From contig MSJH02000836.1 in assembly GCA_001931875.2 (NCBI GenBank), positions 1-59,740 of the forward strand: a stretch of DNA of 59,740 nucleotides, read 5' to 3'. This DNA comes from Byssochlamys sp. IMV 00236 (Eukaryota; Ascomycota; Eurotiomycetes; Eurotiales; Thermoascaceae). The notes below the pieces were generated by a model, which was not told the origin of the DNA, did no database searches, and saw only the letters and a program-made list of their open reading frames with translations. This document shows, piece after piece, positions 12,074-24,933 of the stretch; positions within the stretch are counted from its first letter, which is position 1, and each line of letters begins with the position of its first letter. A program made the translations under genes and the position numbers.

Positions 12074-14189
12074 TTATATATATTACTAGTATATATTATA
12101 ATATATAATAAATTACAGATAAATTACTATATAATTTAGATTTTATAAAGAGTAAAAATATCTTTAATTAAAAGCTAAAAGAACTACTCTAGCTATAAAA
12201 CTTAAATCTTATTCTCTAATCTTAAACTAAAAGCTATATTAATACCTTAACTATATTATTTTAATAAATCTTTCTCCTAATCTCCTATATTATATAAGAT
12301 ATTATTGCTTCTAATTTTTAGCATATTAATTAAAGTAAAAACTATATTATCGCCCTTAATAATACGCTTTAAGAACTGCTTAATATATAGTAAATACTTC
12401 TCTTTTACCAGGGAAATTATCTTATTAAAGTTTCTTACCTAAATACTAAGGTTTAACTTCTTATTATCGGAGTTAAACTATATATTAATAATCTTACAGT
12501 TTAGCTTAATAACTAAACTTAAGATAAGCTTATTAAGATTTAGCGCGAGCTGCTAAATATTAAATAAGTTCTTAAGGAAATAATTATATATCTTAATAAT
12601 ATAATTTTAGCTAAGATAATAAATATATTTAACTACCTATTAAATAAAACAATTAGATATTAAAATATTAAATAAATATATATTTTAGCAAAGGGACTAG
12701 AGATTAAATCTTACTGTATTTATATAATATAAGCAGATTAATACTATATAGAAGTCTTTCTGCGAGTAAAAAGTTTATAGCAAGATCTCTTTCTTAAAAT
12801 AATTAAGTTTAGTATAAAAAATATATATATTAATACTATATAAATATAATATAGCCTTAATAAAAAACTACTATGCGAGATTAATATATTATATTATAAA
12901 CTTCTCTTTATATAGTAAGAGCTAGTCTTAAATAATAAGCAGTAATATTTAAAATTTTAAAGACCTCTATAATAAAAACTATAGGATTAAATAATTAATT
13001 AAGTCTTACTCCTATATAATACTAGTAAAGGCTTCTATAAGATATAATACTGAGGATAAAATATTTAATTATTATAATTTAATCTACTCTTTATATAGAA
13101 AGTACTTAATTTTACTAGCTTTTAATACCTACTTTCTTACTAATTTCTTAAAGTATATTTAGGCGATAAGCTTTTTAACCTTTCCGGCTAATATATCTTT
13201 ATATATATATTTAAACTATAACTATATCTTAATAAGTATAAGTTCTTAATATTTACTTATATACTAGATAAGTTTATTATCTAGCAGCTTATAGACTAGT
13301 CTCTTAGAGATTAATTTTAGCTAAAGATTATACTAGCGCTGCTTATATTCTATAAACCTTAGGTTAATCTATAATATATATACTAGGGGGATAATATCCC
13401 TAATTATAATCTCCTTAGTAAAGAGAATATATAATAATAAGCATTTGCGAATAAAATATTACTGCTATATTATCCTAATATAATAGCCTATAGCTTTACC
13501 TAGTAGCTTATTATCTTTCTAAATAAATTTATTAATTACTTTATAAGTTAGTTAAAGAACTAAGTATAAGTTATTCTTATTAATAATAAATAAGTTAAAC
13601 TTCTTAAATATATTAAAATTATACTATAAATAATTATTCTCTAGCTTAATTAATAGTAATATTAAGCTATAAAAGTCCTTAATAGTATTAAATAATAATA
13701 TTATAATAAGTAATAAGTATTACTCTATTTATAGTAATAATACTATTATTAATTATTATAATTTTATATTATATAATTAATAGGCCTTATTTAAGATAAT
13801 AATTCTAAATAATTTATTTAGATAAAATAGCTAGGCTCTAGTATATCTATAATTATTCTCTTATCTTTATCTTACTATAGTACTATATTATATAGCTAGT
13901 ATATAATATAATATAATAATAATTAATTAACGATTTTACGCAAAATCTATAAAGATTAAGTTATTATATTATAGCTTTAGAAGAATAATAGCTATATTAA
14001 GAGCTTTTTCCCTTATATTGCTAAAATATATATAAATATTAAAGATATTAGTAATATAATATAGTTTATTTACTTATTACTATATAAGGTATAATAGAAT
14101 AATAATAAGATTTAGCTTAATAAGTTATCTTAAGAGTTTGCGCTTAATCTTAATAGCTTTCTATATAATTATTAGTATTTAACTAGATT
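12074..14189. other. Unassigned interior of hAT-B, left part
   Basis: AT-rich sequence with scattered unmutated GCG and CGAG triplets. Stops occur in all frames and I recognise no domain. It may be the 3' continuation of the minus-strand frame at 14190-15470, but I could not follow that frame here with confidence. Confidence 0.3.
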
Positions 14190-15470
14190 ATATAATAGGA
14201 AAGACCCTAGGGAAGGCTTCTCTAAGATTTAAATTATAGGGAAATAATATATATAGCTATAAGATATTTAATAATTATCTATATCTTTCTAAGTCTAATA
14301 GCATCTGCCAGAATACTGCTATAAAACTAAGGGTTATTCTTAAACTTAAGAAGCGTATAAATTGCTACTAGTTGCTAAAAATATAAGTATATACTAACTC
14401 TTATTCCTAGTAACTTTAGTCTTACAGAGTTTAAAATACTTAAAGCAGTATATACCTCTTCTATATTTTTCTTCTAATAGGTAAGATTATTAAACTAGCT
14501 TTATTATATCTCCTAATTATTAATAATATTAGCTATTAGTATAATTATTAATACCTAGTTCTTATTAAGATTAATATAGTTAAAATACTAAAACTACTTA
14601 ATAGACTTACTATTTAGATATAGATTACTATTATAAATACTTTTATTTACTAATATTATTATCTATTCTTTTACCTTAGCTTTATTACTAAGTATTTAAG
14701 TATTTGCAATATTAAGCTATAAGGGAAATAGTAAATCTACTATATTTTTAGCAGCAGATTATAAATCTACTATATTTTTAGTAATAAATTCCTTTTTTAT
14801 CTCTTTTAGCCTTATAGTATAAAGCGCAGTTATAATAAAATATTAAACTTAATATACCTTATATATATTAAGAATTACTAAAATATAGATAAGCTTTAGC
14901 TATTATAAAGGCTATAAAATCTCTTCTCTTTAATTATAACTTACTAAGTTATTAGGTCTATATATCGCGGCCGCTATATTTCTCTCTACCTTTAGCTATT
15001 TCTTACTATAAGATATAGATAGTATTTAATTCTATATAATATAGTATTGCTTACTTGCTTTATATAATAATACCTTATTTATTAATTTATATACTAAAGT
15101 CTTTAGTACTTTCTTCTCTATCTCTAATTTATATATATTAATAAGCTTAGAAAGTATAAAACTTACTTTACCCTTAATATTTACTATTAGATCCTCTATA
15201 ATACTATTATCCTTTATATTATTACTATCTAGATTATCTGCAGGCAATTATTAATTAATATCTATTTTATTAAATAGCTTTAGGCTAAAAAGAGAGGCCT
15301 TAGTAGTAGAATCTTAAGGGAAGATTCTCTTAAAATCTTTATCTACTTATTAAGCACTTTACCTAATTATTTAGATAGGCTTAGTTATATTTAGAATTAC
15401 TTTAAATCGGGCCTTCTTCTCTATAATTATTACTATAAACTCTTACTCTCTCTTCTTTCTTAATAGTGTA
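14190..15470 (-). pseudogene. Unrecognised degraded gene in hAT-B, opposite strand to the transposase
   Basis: I do not recognise this protein. On the minus strand one frame can be followed for about 1.2 kb if TAA/TAG are read as former Gln or Trp codons. The segment 15032-15247 is open for about 71 codons with no stop, unusual in this composition, although it begins with TTG rather than ATG. The product would be Leu/Ile-rich and largely helical: a charged N-terminal part (E-K-K-A-R-F block near 15400), then a middle with R-R-K-I-Q and repeated Gln/Leu pairs, and an R-E-A-F-P block near 14200. No transposase motif is visible. It lies on the opposite strand to the hAT transposase, on the same element, so it may be cargo or a second mobile-element protein. 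True ends and introns are unknown. Confidence 0.4.
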
Positions 15471-18099
15471 TAATTAGTCTTTACTTACTAGATAATTCTT
15501 TAAAGAATAGCCTTATATTTTAGGCAAGACTATAAAATGCAGTAAAAAAGCTTACTCTTATTGCTAATATTCTTAATATAGAGGTAGAATAATAATTAGG
15601 CAGTAAAATTAATACTAGTCTATACTATAGTATCTAGGTTAAGTTATTAATACTTATTATTACTAGCTGCTTCTATAGTAGTAATAATATATTAAATAGT
15701 TCTAAGGTCTTTACCTTAGGTTTTTATATCTTATTATTATAAAGGCAGTAAATAGTTTTTATAATAGTAGATTTAGTATAGCTTAAATAGTAAAGACTTA
15801 ATTTACTATTTTAGCTCTTTTATATTACTTATAGTATTAATAATTACTATAATCTCTATAAATAACTTTAAGCCCTTAATAGTTATAATACTATTATAGT
15901 TAGTTAATTCTTTAATATTATTATTAGTACTTTCTTTAAACTCGCTATAAAAGTATAAAAGAATATTTTCTTTATTAGAAGATATAATAGCACTATATAC
16001 TTAGTTAACGCACTATATTATCTTCTTTTAGGGTAACTCTAGAATAGCCTTTTAAGATATAAAAAACTAGTCTATATAATAGAAGCTATTATTGCGTTAT
16101 ATTTTAGAGTTACTTTACTTTAGTCTCTTCTATCTCGGGGCTATTTCATTAGCTAAAAAAATTAGCTAACTGGTCTTATAGTATAAAACAATAGTTCTTA
16201 TATAAACAGAGAGTTTTATACTATAGTTTTATACTATAGTTTAGGCGACTAGAGAGTAATACTATTTATTAAGAAAATAGAAGTAAGGTAAAAAAGAGAG
16301 AGTTTAAAGAGCAGAGAATTAAAAATATAAAGATAAGAGATTAGGCGTTATTTATTAAATTAATATTTACTTTATCTTATTAGTAAATTCTATCTAGAAG
16401 GCTTTCCTAAAGTAGCCTATTAATACTTATTAAATAACTAGAATCTAGACCTCTTAGCCTATAGATTACTAGTCTTTAATAATTTATTACTAGTATATAT
16501 CTTAGCAGTATTATTTTCTATATAATAAATAGCTATTTATTAGCTTTAATACTAGATATTAAGAAGCGTCTATATAAACTAACCTTAGTCTTCCTTTCTC
16601 TATTTAAGAAAAAGTCTTTTATCTTCTATTATAAAGTTAGAAGCTAAAGAAGAGTTTAATAAGGCTTATATAATTACTTATAGATTTTGCGAGTATTATT
16701 TATTAAATAAAATACATTATTATAGACTTACTTTAGCCTCTAATTATTAAGAGATACTTCTGCAGTAAATTATCTTTTTCCTATATATAACTATACTATA
16801 ACTAGATTAAATTATAATAGCTTCTGCGCTAAAGACTTTAAGATATTAAATATATTATAGATTAAATATATAATAATATAGTAATAAAGTAAATAATATT
16901 ATTATTTAGTATAAATTATTTATAAAGGCTCTAGCGCTATATAATAAGGCTTTATTAAGCTTACTATAGAGTATAAGGCTAATAACTTAATTTTAATCTT
17001 TATCTTTATTACTTTTCTTACTATAGTTATAACTATTTATATATATATTTCTTTAACTCTTAGGTTTATATAAGGTTTATATTATATTTCTACAATACTA
17101 TATATAATACGCGAAAATTTTCGTATTTCTATATATCTTTATATATATTTAACCCTAATACTAAATATCCGCCTAATAACTATAGATTTACCTATATAAT
17201 AATGCGTTAATTCTATTAAAAAACCTAATATCTATTACAGAAAAAGATAAGCTTAGCTTATAAGTTTAGCTTAAGGTAATATGCTAATTATTAATTAATT
17301 ATAACGCATATTAAAGGTTTACTAAGGAATTATTATAAAGATAAAAAATTTAGAAATAATCTCTTTTTAGCCGGCTCGCGCTTTTATTCTTATATAGAAT
17401 ATAGTAAAATAAGTTTTCTTAGCCGCTTATTCTCGCAGCAATAATTATACTTATCTAGTATTATTAATAATAATATAAGTTTTACTATAGAAATATTAAC
17501 TATATTTTACTAACTTAAGAATAAGAAAATATCCTTTATTTAAAATGCGCTTAAACCGCTATTATAGCTAACTTATATTTATAACTAATATATTCTCTAA
17601 ATAAAAAAAGATACTTAAGTATTTAATAGCTAGTTTTAAATAACTCTCTTCTATAATACTATTATTAATATATTAGGGATTAATCTTAAATATTCTAGAT
17701 AAAATAGTAAGTAATATAAATAATCTAAGTCTCTATAAGAGTACTATTAAGAAGTTACTATAATTCGCAGTAGTAAACTAATACTTCTATATACTTTATA
17801 CTATACTATAATTCTATATCTTATTACTTACTTAATAAGTACTATAATAATAACGCGATATTTTATTACTTAAGTATATAAGAAAGTATAATAGAAGAGG
17901 CCTGCGCTTAATTAATCTTCCTTAAATACTTTTATTAAAAAAGTAAGTAATTTCTAATATTATCCTATAAAAGGCTTCCCTAGTATAGCTCTATTATACT
18001 AACTAGTATATTACTTATTATAGAGTTAAATTAAGTATTTAAATCTTACTCTTCCCTTTAGCAATAAGTATTTTTAAGAGGCTTTACTTTAATATATAA
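15471..18099. other. Unassigned interior of hAT-B between the two coding regions
   Basis: AT-rich sequence lies between the minus-strand frame and the recognisable transposase. The N-terminal part of the plus-strand transposase (in many hATs a BED-type zinc finger) and divergent promoters would be expected here. I could not identify a C-x2-C...H motif. A few CpG-containing spots (CGCGG near 14968, CCGGCTCGCGC near 17372) remain. Confidence 0.3.
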
Positions 18100-19511
18100 T
18101 TACTTCTAATATATTATTTTAATATATAAAAATACTTAAGTTTATTAATCTTTTAAACCTTTATTATTTAAAATTACTAATACTTAGCTATAAAGCTCTT
18201 AAAGCTAGTATTAATCGCAAATATCTATAAGTTTAGGCAGAGATTACAGATAGTATATTCTTACAATATTAAGTTTTTCTTATATTAAATATATAGTCGA
18301 GTCTTAACTATTTATTATTTTTATTAATTATTATATATTATATTAATAATAAGTAGTAATACTATAAGATCTTATTTGCCTTTTACCTATTATTAAATTT
18401 ATATATAGGGTAAAATTTATTATAAGTTATATATTCTATACTAAAAGACTATAATATAGATTTTAAGCTTTTTACTATAACTGCAGATAATATATTTAAT
18501 AATATGCGCATAGCTTTTTTCCTTAAAAAGGAACTATATAAATATAGAATTAAATAAGAGTATAAGGCTAGATCTATTAATTATCTTATATATATAATTT
18601 AATTAGCTATTAATAAGCTCTTAAAGGTTTTAAGAATAGTTGCTAAGAATAAATTAGTTAATACTTACTTAAAAAAGTTCTAACTAATAAAGATTACTAA
18701 TAAAGTTAGTTTTAAAAATATATTTCGCAAGGTATAATCTAATATTTCTGCTATAGCCTATATTAATATTAATAGACTTAGGCGCTTATTATTACTGTTA
18801 ATTTATCTCTGCAATAATTTAAATAGTTTAAATATTATTAAAATTCTAATAAATAAAACTATTATAACTTAGAAATATTACGCAGCTATATTTATATTAG
18901 TTTAATTTAAGATATTAAAACCCGCTAGAGTAATACTTATAATATGCTTAAATATATCTAGGAGATAAAGTATACTATCTCCCGCTAGTTAAGCATATTA
19001 TATTAAAGCTTAAGAATAAGAAATAGTAATATATAGATATTTTACTAAATATTCTAAAACCTTTTTCTATAATTACTTAATATATTAATATATTCTAGGC
19101 GCTAAGTATCTATAAGGTATTTTATTTATATAACTATTTCTTTAAATATCTTAAGATAGTAAAAAAGTAATAGAATACTCTTTATCGCAATAGATATACT
19201 ATAGCGCTTATTGCTGCTATTAATATAATAAAAGATAAATTATCTAACTATTATAGCTAGATAAAGAGTTAATATAGAAAATTCTATACTATTAGTATAA
19301 TCTTTAATCTTATAAAGAAACTAACATTTTATTAAGTAAGTATTATATTCTTAATACTATATATATTACTAATAACTTATATAGTTTAGTTAATAGAGGC
19401 TTAAATATAAAGATCTATATTATAAAGAGTTTCTTACTTATTATAATATATATTATAGGTATTTAAAGCCTATTTCTCTAAGTTTAGAATCTATTAGTAT
19501 ATAGATAATAT
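18100..19511 (+). pseudogene. hAT transposase fossil of element B, part 1 (catalytic core)
   Basis: The recognisable core begins near 18471 with T-A-D-N-x-F-N-N, the usual neighbourhood of a hAT catalytic Asp (I-T-D-N-A-S-N-N in relatives). It is followed by the I-x-x-L-I-x-I-I-Q-L-A-I-N-K block that corresponds to C-x-x-H-x-x-N-L in hATs, with Cys/His changed in a way compatible with RIP. Around 19129-19330 another frame reads Y-N-Y-F-F, then K-L-S-N-Y-Y and F-N-L-I-K-K-L, matching the Y-N-R-L...K-L-x-K-Y-Y...L-D-P-x-K-K-L region. Two frames are involved, so an intron or indel separates them. Chr1 interrupts the gene at 19511, and the C-terminus continues after 27037. Stops are many. Confidence 0.7.
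19507..19511. repeat. Target-site duplication AATAT, left copy (right copy 27033-27037)
   Basis: Five bases directly outside the 5' LTR (19507-19511) are identical to the five after the 3' LTR (27033-27037). Five base pairs is the usual Ty3/Gypsy duplication length. The motif is low complexity, but it coincides exactly with the LTR ends defined by alignment. Confidence 0.8.
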
Positions 19512-19943
19512 TATTATGCCCCTAGCTCCCCGCTAGGGCATGAGCTCGCAGAACTGCAGCGAAGCCCTGAATCTGAATGTAATACTGAGGTAATTAGTTA
19601 AACCCCGCTCTCCCCGCTTTCAGGATTTATATAAGATAAAGCTAAGAAGTGCTTGAGATTTAGAATATAAATAGGCTCCAGATTGCTGTCTTACTAGAAG
19701 CCAGCGATCCGTTCTAATATAATATATATTCTATTATTTCTTTATTTGTATAGACTCTTTACTACTAGAACCCTCTGGCATAGACCCTTTTTTTTACTAG
19801 TTAGACCCTTTGTTATAATAGTTAACCCTTTATCTCGCTAATAGACCCTTCTTTGAGCTAGGTGTATAAAGCTGCTACCCCTCTTGCTATAATTGCTAGC
19901 AGAGTAATTTGCTAATAATCTCTAGGAACCCCTATTCCTTATA
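19512..19943 (+). repeat. 5' LTR of Chr1 (432 bp)
   Basis: It aligns over its full length with 26601-27032 without gaps. I count about 58 differences, all transitions. In all but two the C or G is in the 3' copy, so this copy took nearly all the mutations. The TG start reads TA and the CA end reads TA. The first half is nearly identical between copies; most changes are after position 19710. Confidence 0.95.
19666..19711 (+). promoter_or_regulatory. LTR core promoter: TATAAATA box and predicted RNA start AGCGATCCG
   Basis: TATAAATA lies at 19666-19673 (CATAAATA in the 3' LTR, so the first T may be a RIP product). About 30 bases further, 19703-19711 reads AGCGATCCG, which is complementary to the sequence just after the LTR (19947-19955). 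If transcription starts at or near 19703, the RNA 5' end can pair with the primer-binding site. The start itself is inferred, not shown. Confidence 0.5.
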
Positions 19944-19946
19944 ATT

Positions 19947-19955
19947 CGGATCGCT
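19947..19955 (+). promoter_or_regulatory. Candidate primer-binding site CGGATCGCT (self-priming type)
   Basis: The 9-mer begins 3 bases after the 5' LTR and is the exact reverse complement of 19703-19711 in the same LTR. No TGG that would pair with a tRNA CCA end follows the LTR. Tf1 and sushi-type chromoviruses prime from their own folded RNA 5' end, and this arrangement fits that mode. An alternative is an internal tRNA fragment: the reverse complement GGTAGAGCG resembles a tRNA D-arm. Confidence 0.5.
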
Positions 19956-19967
19956 CTACCTAGCAAT

Positions 19968-21060
19968 ATAAGTGGCCGTACTAATATACCCTATGATTTG
20001 GGGGATAAGGGTCTTAGCTCTTAGCCTATAGTGTATATTTTAAAGGATTTGGAGATTATTAAACTTAGCACACAGCAACTAATTGCTGAAGCTAGCTTGT
20101 AAATCCTAGGAGATACTCTAATGGGCCTAGGGATAGAGTAAGCTTAAACAGAAGATGAATTATTGATGAAGAGAGATCTCCTATAGCTTCTTACTGCTAG
20201 TTATATTAATAAGCGGCTAAGGCTTAAGCTGCCGGAACTGTAGAGATATAAAGCTATTATGCTTAATGCCTATTACCAGTGGTGCTAGTATATAGATAAA
20301 TACTTGGCTTATAATGCTTTATTATTTAAAGATAAAGCTAAGAAGGTTATCTATGCCGCAGCGTTGCTGGATAGAGAACCGGCTTAGTCTTAGATTTACT
20401 GGCAAGAGGATCCTAACTTCCAGATGCTAATCTAGGAAGGATTTAAGGGTTAGTTGCTGGATTTGCTTAATGATCCATGTTACTAAGGATAGAATGCGAT
20501 GAATTGCTTTCATACCTTAATCCAATATCTTAATTAAACCGCCTGAGCCTTCCTATACTATTTCGAGCAGGCTTGAGTAGAGTTAAATTAGGGTAAAGGG
20601 TTTGACTATAACAGAATTATCTGATCTTATATCTTCTACGCGAAACTATAACCTGAGGTTTAGACGGGGTTGCTGAACTATCAAGACCTTCTAATAAATC
20701 TTAACTAATTAGTGTCTTTAGCTACTAATTGGGAGATAAACCAGAAGAAGAATAAGACTATAAGTTAACCTACTCCGCCAAATATAAGTAAATTAATATA
20801 GAACGCGCTAAAGGACTCCCCCCTGGGGCAAAAAAGAAAGGAGACTAATAACTAGCGCGCGGAGTTAACTAAACCCTAAAAGAAGAAGAAGTTTAGATTA
20901 TTAGTAAAATAAGATTAGCTTAAAAAAGAAGGCCGCTGCTTTGATTGTAGCAAAATAGGCTATATATAGAGATCTGAATTATGCCTAAAAAAGAAAGACC
21001 CCTTTAAAAAAGAAAAACCCAAGACTATTACGGCCCTTCGCGATGAAGGGTTTAAGCTAA
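19968..21060 (+). pseudogene. Gag portion of the Chr1 gag-pol frame
   Basis: This encodes the capsid/nucleocapsid precursor that packages element RNA in the cytoplasm. It is in the same frame as pol (codon starts divisible by 3), so Chr1 has one fused gag-pol frame, as in Tf1-like fungal chromoviruses. The start is uncertain: the first plausible codon, ATA at 19968, could be a RIP-mutated ATG. The middle (20150-20750) reads as a helical capsid region with an L-Y-Y-F-E-Q block near 20555, then a Lys/Gln-rich linker. A zinc-knuckle remnant at 20937-20984 has C-x2-C-x4-Y, where His (CAT) has become Tyr (TAT), then a Cys seven residues on rather than the canonical five. About 20 in-frame stops replace mostly Gln/Trp. 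Confidence 0.8.
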
Positions 21061-24000
21061 AAGAAGAATCTTTATATGCCCTGGTGCAATTGCACCTTCC
21101 TAACAGCATATTTAAAGATAAGGCCTTTATTAATTCTGGATTAGCCCGCTGCTGTATCAGCCTAGATATAGCTATATATTATAAAATTCTTTTAAACTTC
21201 CAGCAGTATATAAACTTCAAATCTATTAATAGGTATAAAATTTAAAAGTATAGATTATTTAAAGCAGAGATTTATATTACTAACTCTAAAGGAATAATAG
21301 AGAAGGTAAAGATATGCTTTTATATTATCCCAATGCCTAGATTAAATATTATCCTCGGGAAACTATAGCTACATGCTGTAAATCCCATTATAGATTAGGA
21401 GTTAATAACTTAGAGATATTATATTCTACATCAGCCATAGGTAAAGATTAAAAGCACTTAATAATTCTCTAAGATAATAAGAGGAGAGATAATCTATATA
21501 CTTTATGGGGACCGAATTGACCCTATTGCTCCTAAAGACCTACCTCCAGAATATAAGAAGTATATTAAGGTCTTCTTAGAGAAGGGTATAAGTATATTGC
21601 CCGCTGAGACAGGTAAATACAAGATTAAACTCCTAGATGGCAAGGCGCCTCTATAGGGTAGATTTTATAACCTCTCTGCTAAAGAATTAGATATTTTATG
21701 TAAATATCTTAAAGACATATAATAGAAGGGTTAGATATAATTGTTAACTAGTCCTGCAAGGGCGCCTATTCTATTTATTCTAAAGGCGGACGGTATGCTG
21801 AGGCTCTGCATTAATTATAGAGCTTTAAACAGCATTACCGTAAAAAACAGATATTCTTTGCCTAGGGTAGATAAAATGCTTGACTGATTAGTTGGCTCTA
21901 AGATCTTTATTAAGCTCGATCTTAGGGATATTTATTATTAGATTTAAATCCGCCGAGGAGATAAATAGAAGATGGTCTTTTAAACCTGTTACAGACACTT
22001 TAAATACTTAGTAATACTGTTTAGCCTGTGCAATGCGCCTGCTACTTTTTAAGCCTATATTAATTGGGCATTGCAGGGGTTGTTAGATGTCTGTTGCATT
22101 ATATATTTGGATAATATCTTAATCTTCTCCAACTCTATTAAGGAGCATAAAAGATATATAGCGCAGGTCCTAGAGAGGCTGCAAGAGTATAAATTATATA
22201 TAAAGTTATTTAAATATAAATTCTACAAGGAGAGAGTTAAATTCCTTAGTTTTTTTATGGGAAAAGATAGAGTAGAAATAGATCTTAGCAGAATAAAAAC
22301 TATTAGAGACTGGCCAGAGCCCAAATCCTTTAAGGAAGTCTAAGTCTTCCTAGGATTTGCCGGTTTCTTTAGAAGATTTATTTATAACTACTCTATAAAG
22401 ACAGCTCCCCTGACTAATCTGCTAAAAGAAAGCATCTGGGGGAAGAAAACTAAGATATTTACCTAGACTAGAGAAGCCGCGAAGGCATTTAATAAGCTGA
22501 AATTAGCTTTTATAACTCCGCCAATGCTGAGGTACTTTAATCTGGAGAAGCTAATAATACTAGCAATTAATGCCTTAGGATTTACCCTCGCCGCTATACT
22601 CCTTTAGGGAGATAATAATAAGACAGCTCTAGGCGCCGGGTTAGAGATAGGTCCAAGAATTAAAACCTAGATAGATTAATAAACTGCATTTAAGAACTGG
22701 CACCCTGTAGTATATTATACCTAGAAGTTTATTAAAATAGAGGCATGCTACGAGGTCTATAACTAAAAACTCCTGGCTATTATTAATGCTTTTAAATATT
22801 AGCATTACTACCTGGAAGATAGTAGACACCCTATATAGGTGCAGAGTAACTACGCGAACTTGTGCTATTTCTTTACTGCAAAAATATTAAATAATAGATA
22901 AGCTTAGTGGGCAGAACTGTTAGCAATATATAACTTTTAAATTAAATATAAGCCGGGATAGTTTAATACTGCAGATGCCCTATCTAGAAGGGCAGATTTT
23001 AAACTATCTAAATCTGAATCCTAGATAGGATTACTTCCGACCCTCTAGAAAAAGCTCTAGTATAAAGTTTAGGATAAGTATATACAGGAAAGTAGTCTGG
23101 AGCGTAAACCTATTAAAGCAGGCAGCACAGGTGGTCTGGAATATCTAGTATAAAGAATACTAGTTATCAGGGCAACTAGGGAAGAGTCTATTTAGAATGC
23201 TATAACTCCTAGCCTGTTCTTTATATTGAAGCAGCTTTAAGCAAGAGACGCCTTTGTTTTGGAGAAAATTAGGGAACTAAAAATATATGCTCCTAGAGAT
23301 AGCTCGGAGATGGTATAGAGAATAGATAGCGAAGGACTATTATAGAAGGGTAGTACTATATTTATGCCAGATACACCCGCTATGAAGCAAGAGCTCCTTT
23401 AAATATGTTATAACGACCTTTATGCAGGGCACTAAGGCGTTAAAAAGACTGAAGAGCTGCTTTGAAGAAGATTTGACTGGCCTAAGATAGCATAGGACAT
23501 ATAGGAGTATATATCTACATATAATATCTGCTAGAGGAACTGAACTCTATAGTATAGGCCGTATAAAGAGCTGAAGTCTCTGCTAATCCTAGCGCAGCTA
23601 TGGCAGAGTATCTTAATAGATTTTATAGTAGGACTGCTGCTGTCGGAGAAATAGGGAGTTACCTATAATTCGATATTGGTGATTGTAGACCGCTATTTAA
23701 AGATAGCGCTCTATATCCCTACCCACAAAACATTAAAGGCGGACGAGATAGCTAACCTTATTATAGATCATGTCTATAACCGCTTTAGACCTCTACAGTT
23801 AATTATATTAGACAGGGGGGCGCTGTTTACTAATAAATACTAGACGGAACTTTACTGCTGTATTTGAATTACTAGACTTCTAAGCACTATGTTCTACCCC
23901 CAGACTAATAGCCAGATTAAAAGGCAGAATTAGACGCTGGAGTATTACCTTCGGGTCTATTTAAACTATAAGTAAGATAATTGGGCATCCTTATTAACTA

Positions 24001-24659
24001 TAGCGGAGTTTATATACAATAATTTAATCTATGCCTCTATAGGCATAACTCCCTTCCACGTTATCTATAGATTTGACCCTAGGAGTTAGGATAAATATAA
24101 CTCTGGGAAGCAAACAGATATACCGGCAGTTAATAATCAATTAAAGGAACTTGCCAAAATACGCGCCTAATTAGAAGAATCCCTCTAAAAGGCTATTGCT
24201 GCGCAACAGAAGCATTATAATAAAAAGTATAAGCCTAGATCCTATATGGTAGGAGACCGAGTCTGCCTTTTAATAAAGAACTTGAAGACAGATTAACTGA
24301 TTAAGAAACTAGACATGAAATACTCGGGACCTTATGAAGTTATAGAGAGAATTAGAACTTAAGCCTATCGGCTTAAGCTCCCGAAGAGCCTAGGCAAAAT
24401 ATACCTAGTTTTCTATGTCTCCCTATTAGAGCCCTACCGTTAGAGACTAGGGGCTAAACCCGAGCATTTAGACCCAATCTTAGTGGATAATAAACTAGAA
24501 TAGGAGATTAAAGCTATTCTAGATAAACAGATAATATAGGGGAAGAAGTAATATTTAATTAAATAGAAGGGCTATCTAGATTATAAAAATTTATAGCAGC
24601 CTGAGGAGGACCTTAAGCACGCCTAAGATATACTAGCCAAATTTAAGGCAATAGTGTGA
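21061..24659 (+). pseudogene. Pol portion of Chr1: protease, RT, RNase H, integrase, chromodomain
   Basis: One uninterrupted frame runs to a TGA at 24657-24659. Protease: F-I-N-S-G at 21126-21140, where catalytic Asp has become Asn. [11 protein letters not shown] near 21804-21830 and Y-L-D-N at 22104-22115 (second Asp changed). RNase H: A-I-N-A-L-G where T-D-A-S is usual (~22565), then E-A-C-Y-E-V-Y-N near 22740 and D-A-L-S-R near 22975. Integrase: A-G-H near 23425 and a CC pair with the first Cys now Tyr, then D-F-I near 23615, L-D-R-G near 23808 and L-E-Y-Y near 23940. The C-terminal chromodomain at about 24470-24620 keeps Y-L-I-K and K-G-Y-L-D-Y; chromodomains steer integration to methylated-histone chromatin. 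The segment 22071-22343 has no stop. No frameshift was found, so decay is by point mutation alone. Confidence 0.92.
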
Positions 24660-24933
24660 GCTATTAACAAGACTTCTTCAAAAAGGGCTCTGAGAAGCTC
24701 TAGAAAAAGGAGTCAATAGAACTAGCAAGATTTCCCTTTTTTCCTACTAGGTTTATGGGTTTTACTTGACTATTTTATTGTTAAATTTATATTACTCTTT
24801 CTCCATTTATCTATCTACAGAGGTTTGGGAGTTTTAATAAGGATACAAGAAGCTAGTCTACCTGGAAATGAATTTATTTTGACCGGGCTACCCCCGGCAG
24901 GAACTAAAAATACAGGCCTAAGATTAATCCCCC
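24660..24933. other. Spacer between pol and the antisense gene of Chr1
   Basis: This sequence between the pol TGA and the antisense stop includes Ser/Arg/Lys-like codons after pol and a T-rich run near 24730-24800. It probably holds the convergent 3' ends of both transcripts. The antisense frame could extend to about 24890 if the TAG at 24934 is itself a RIP product. Confidence 0.4.

Noticed and set aside
15032..15247. 71-codon open frame treated as a complete small gene.
   Set aside because: It begins with TTG, not ATG, and the same frame continues on both sides through RIP-type stops, so it is a piece of a longer degraded frame.
19944..19965. Primer site of Chr1 read as pairing with a tRNA D-arm (reverse complement GGTAGAGCG).
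   Set aside because: Kept only as an alternative. The self-complementary 9-mer at the predicted RNA start is simpler, and the match to any given tRNA could not be tested.
22641..22829. Minus-strand open frame of 62 codons inside pol.
   Set aside because: It overlaps the RNase H region of the continuous gag-pol frame on the other strand and has no recognisable content.
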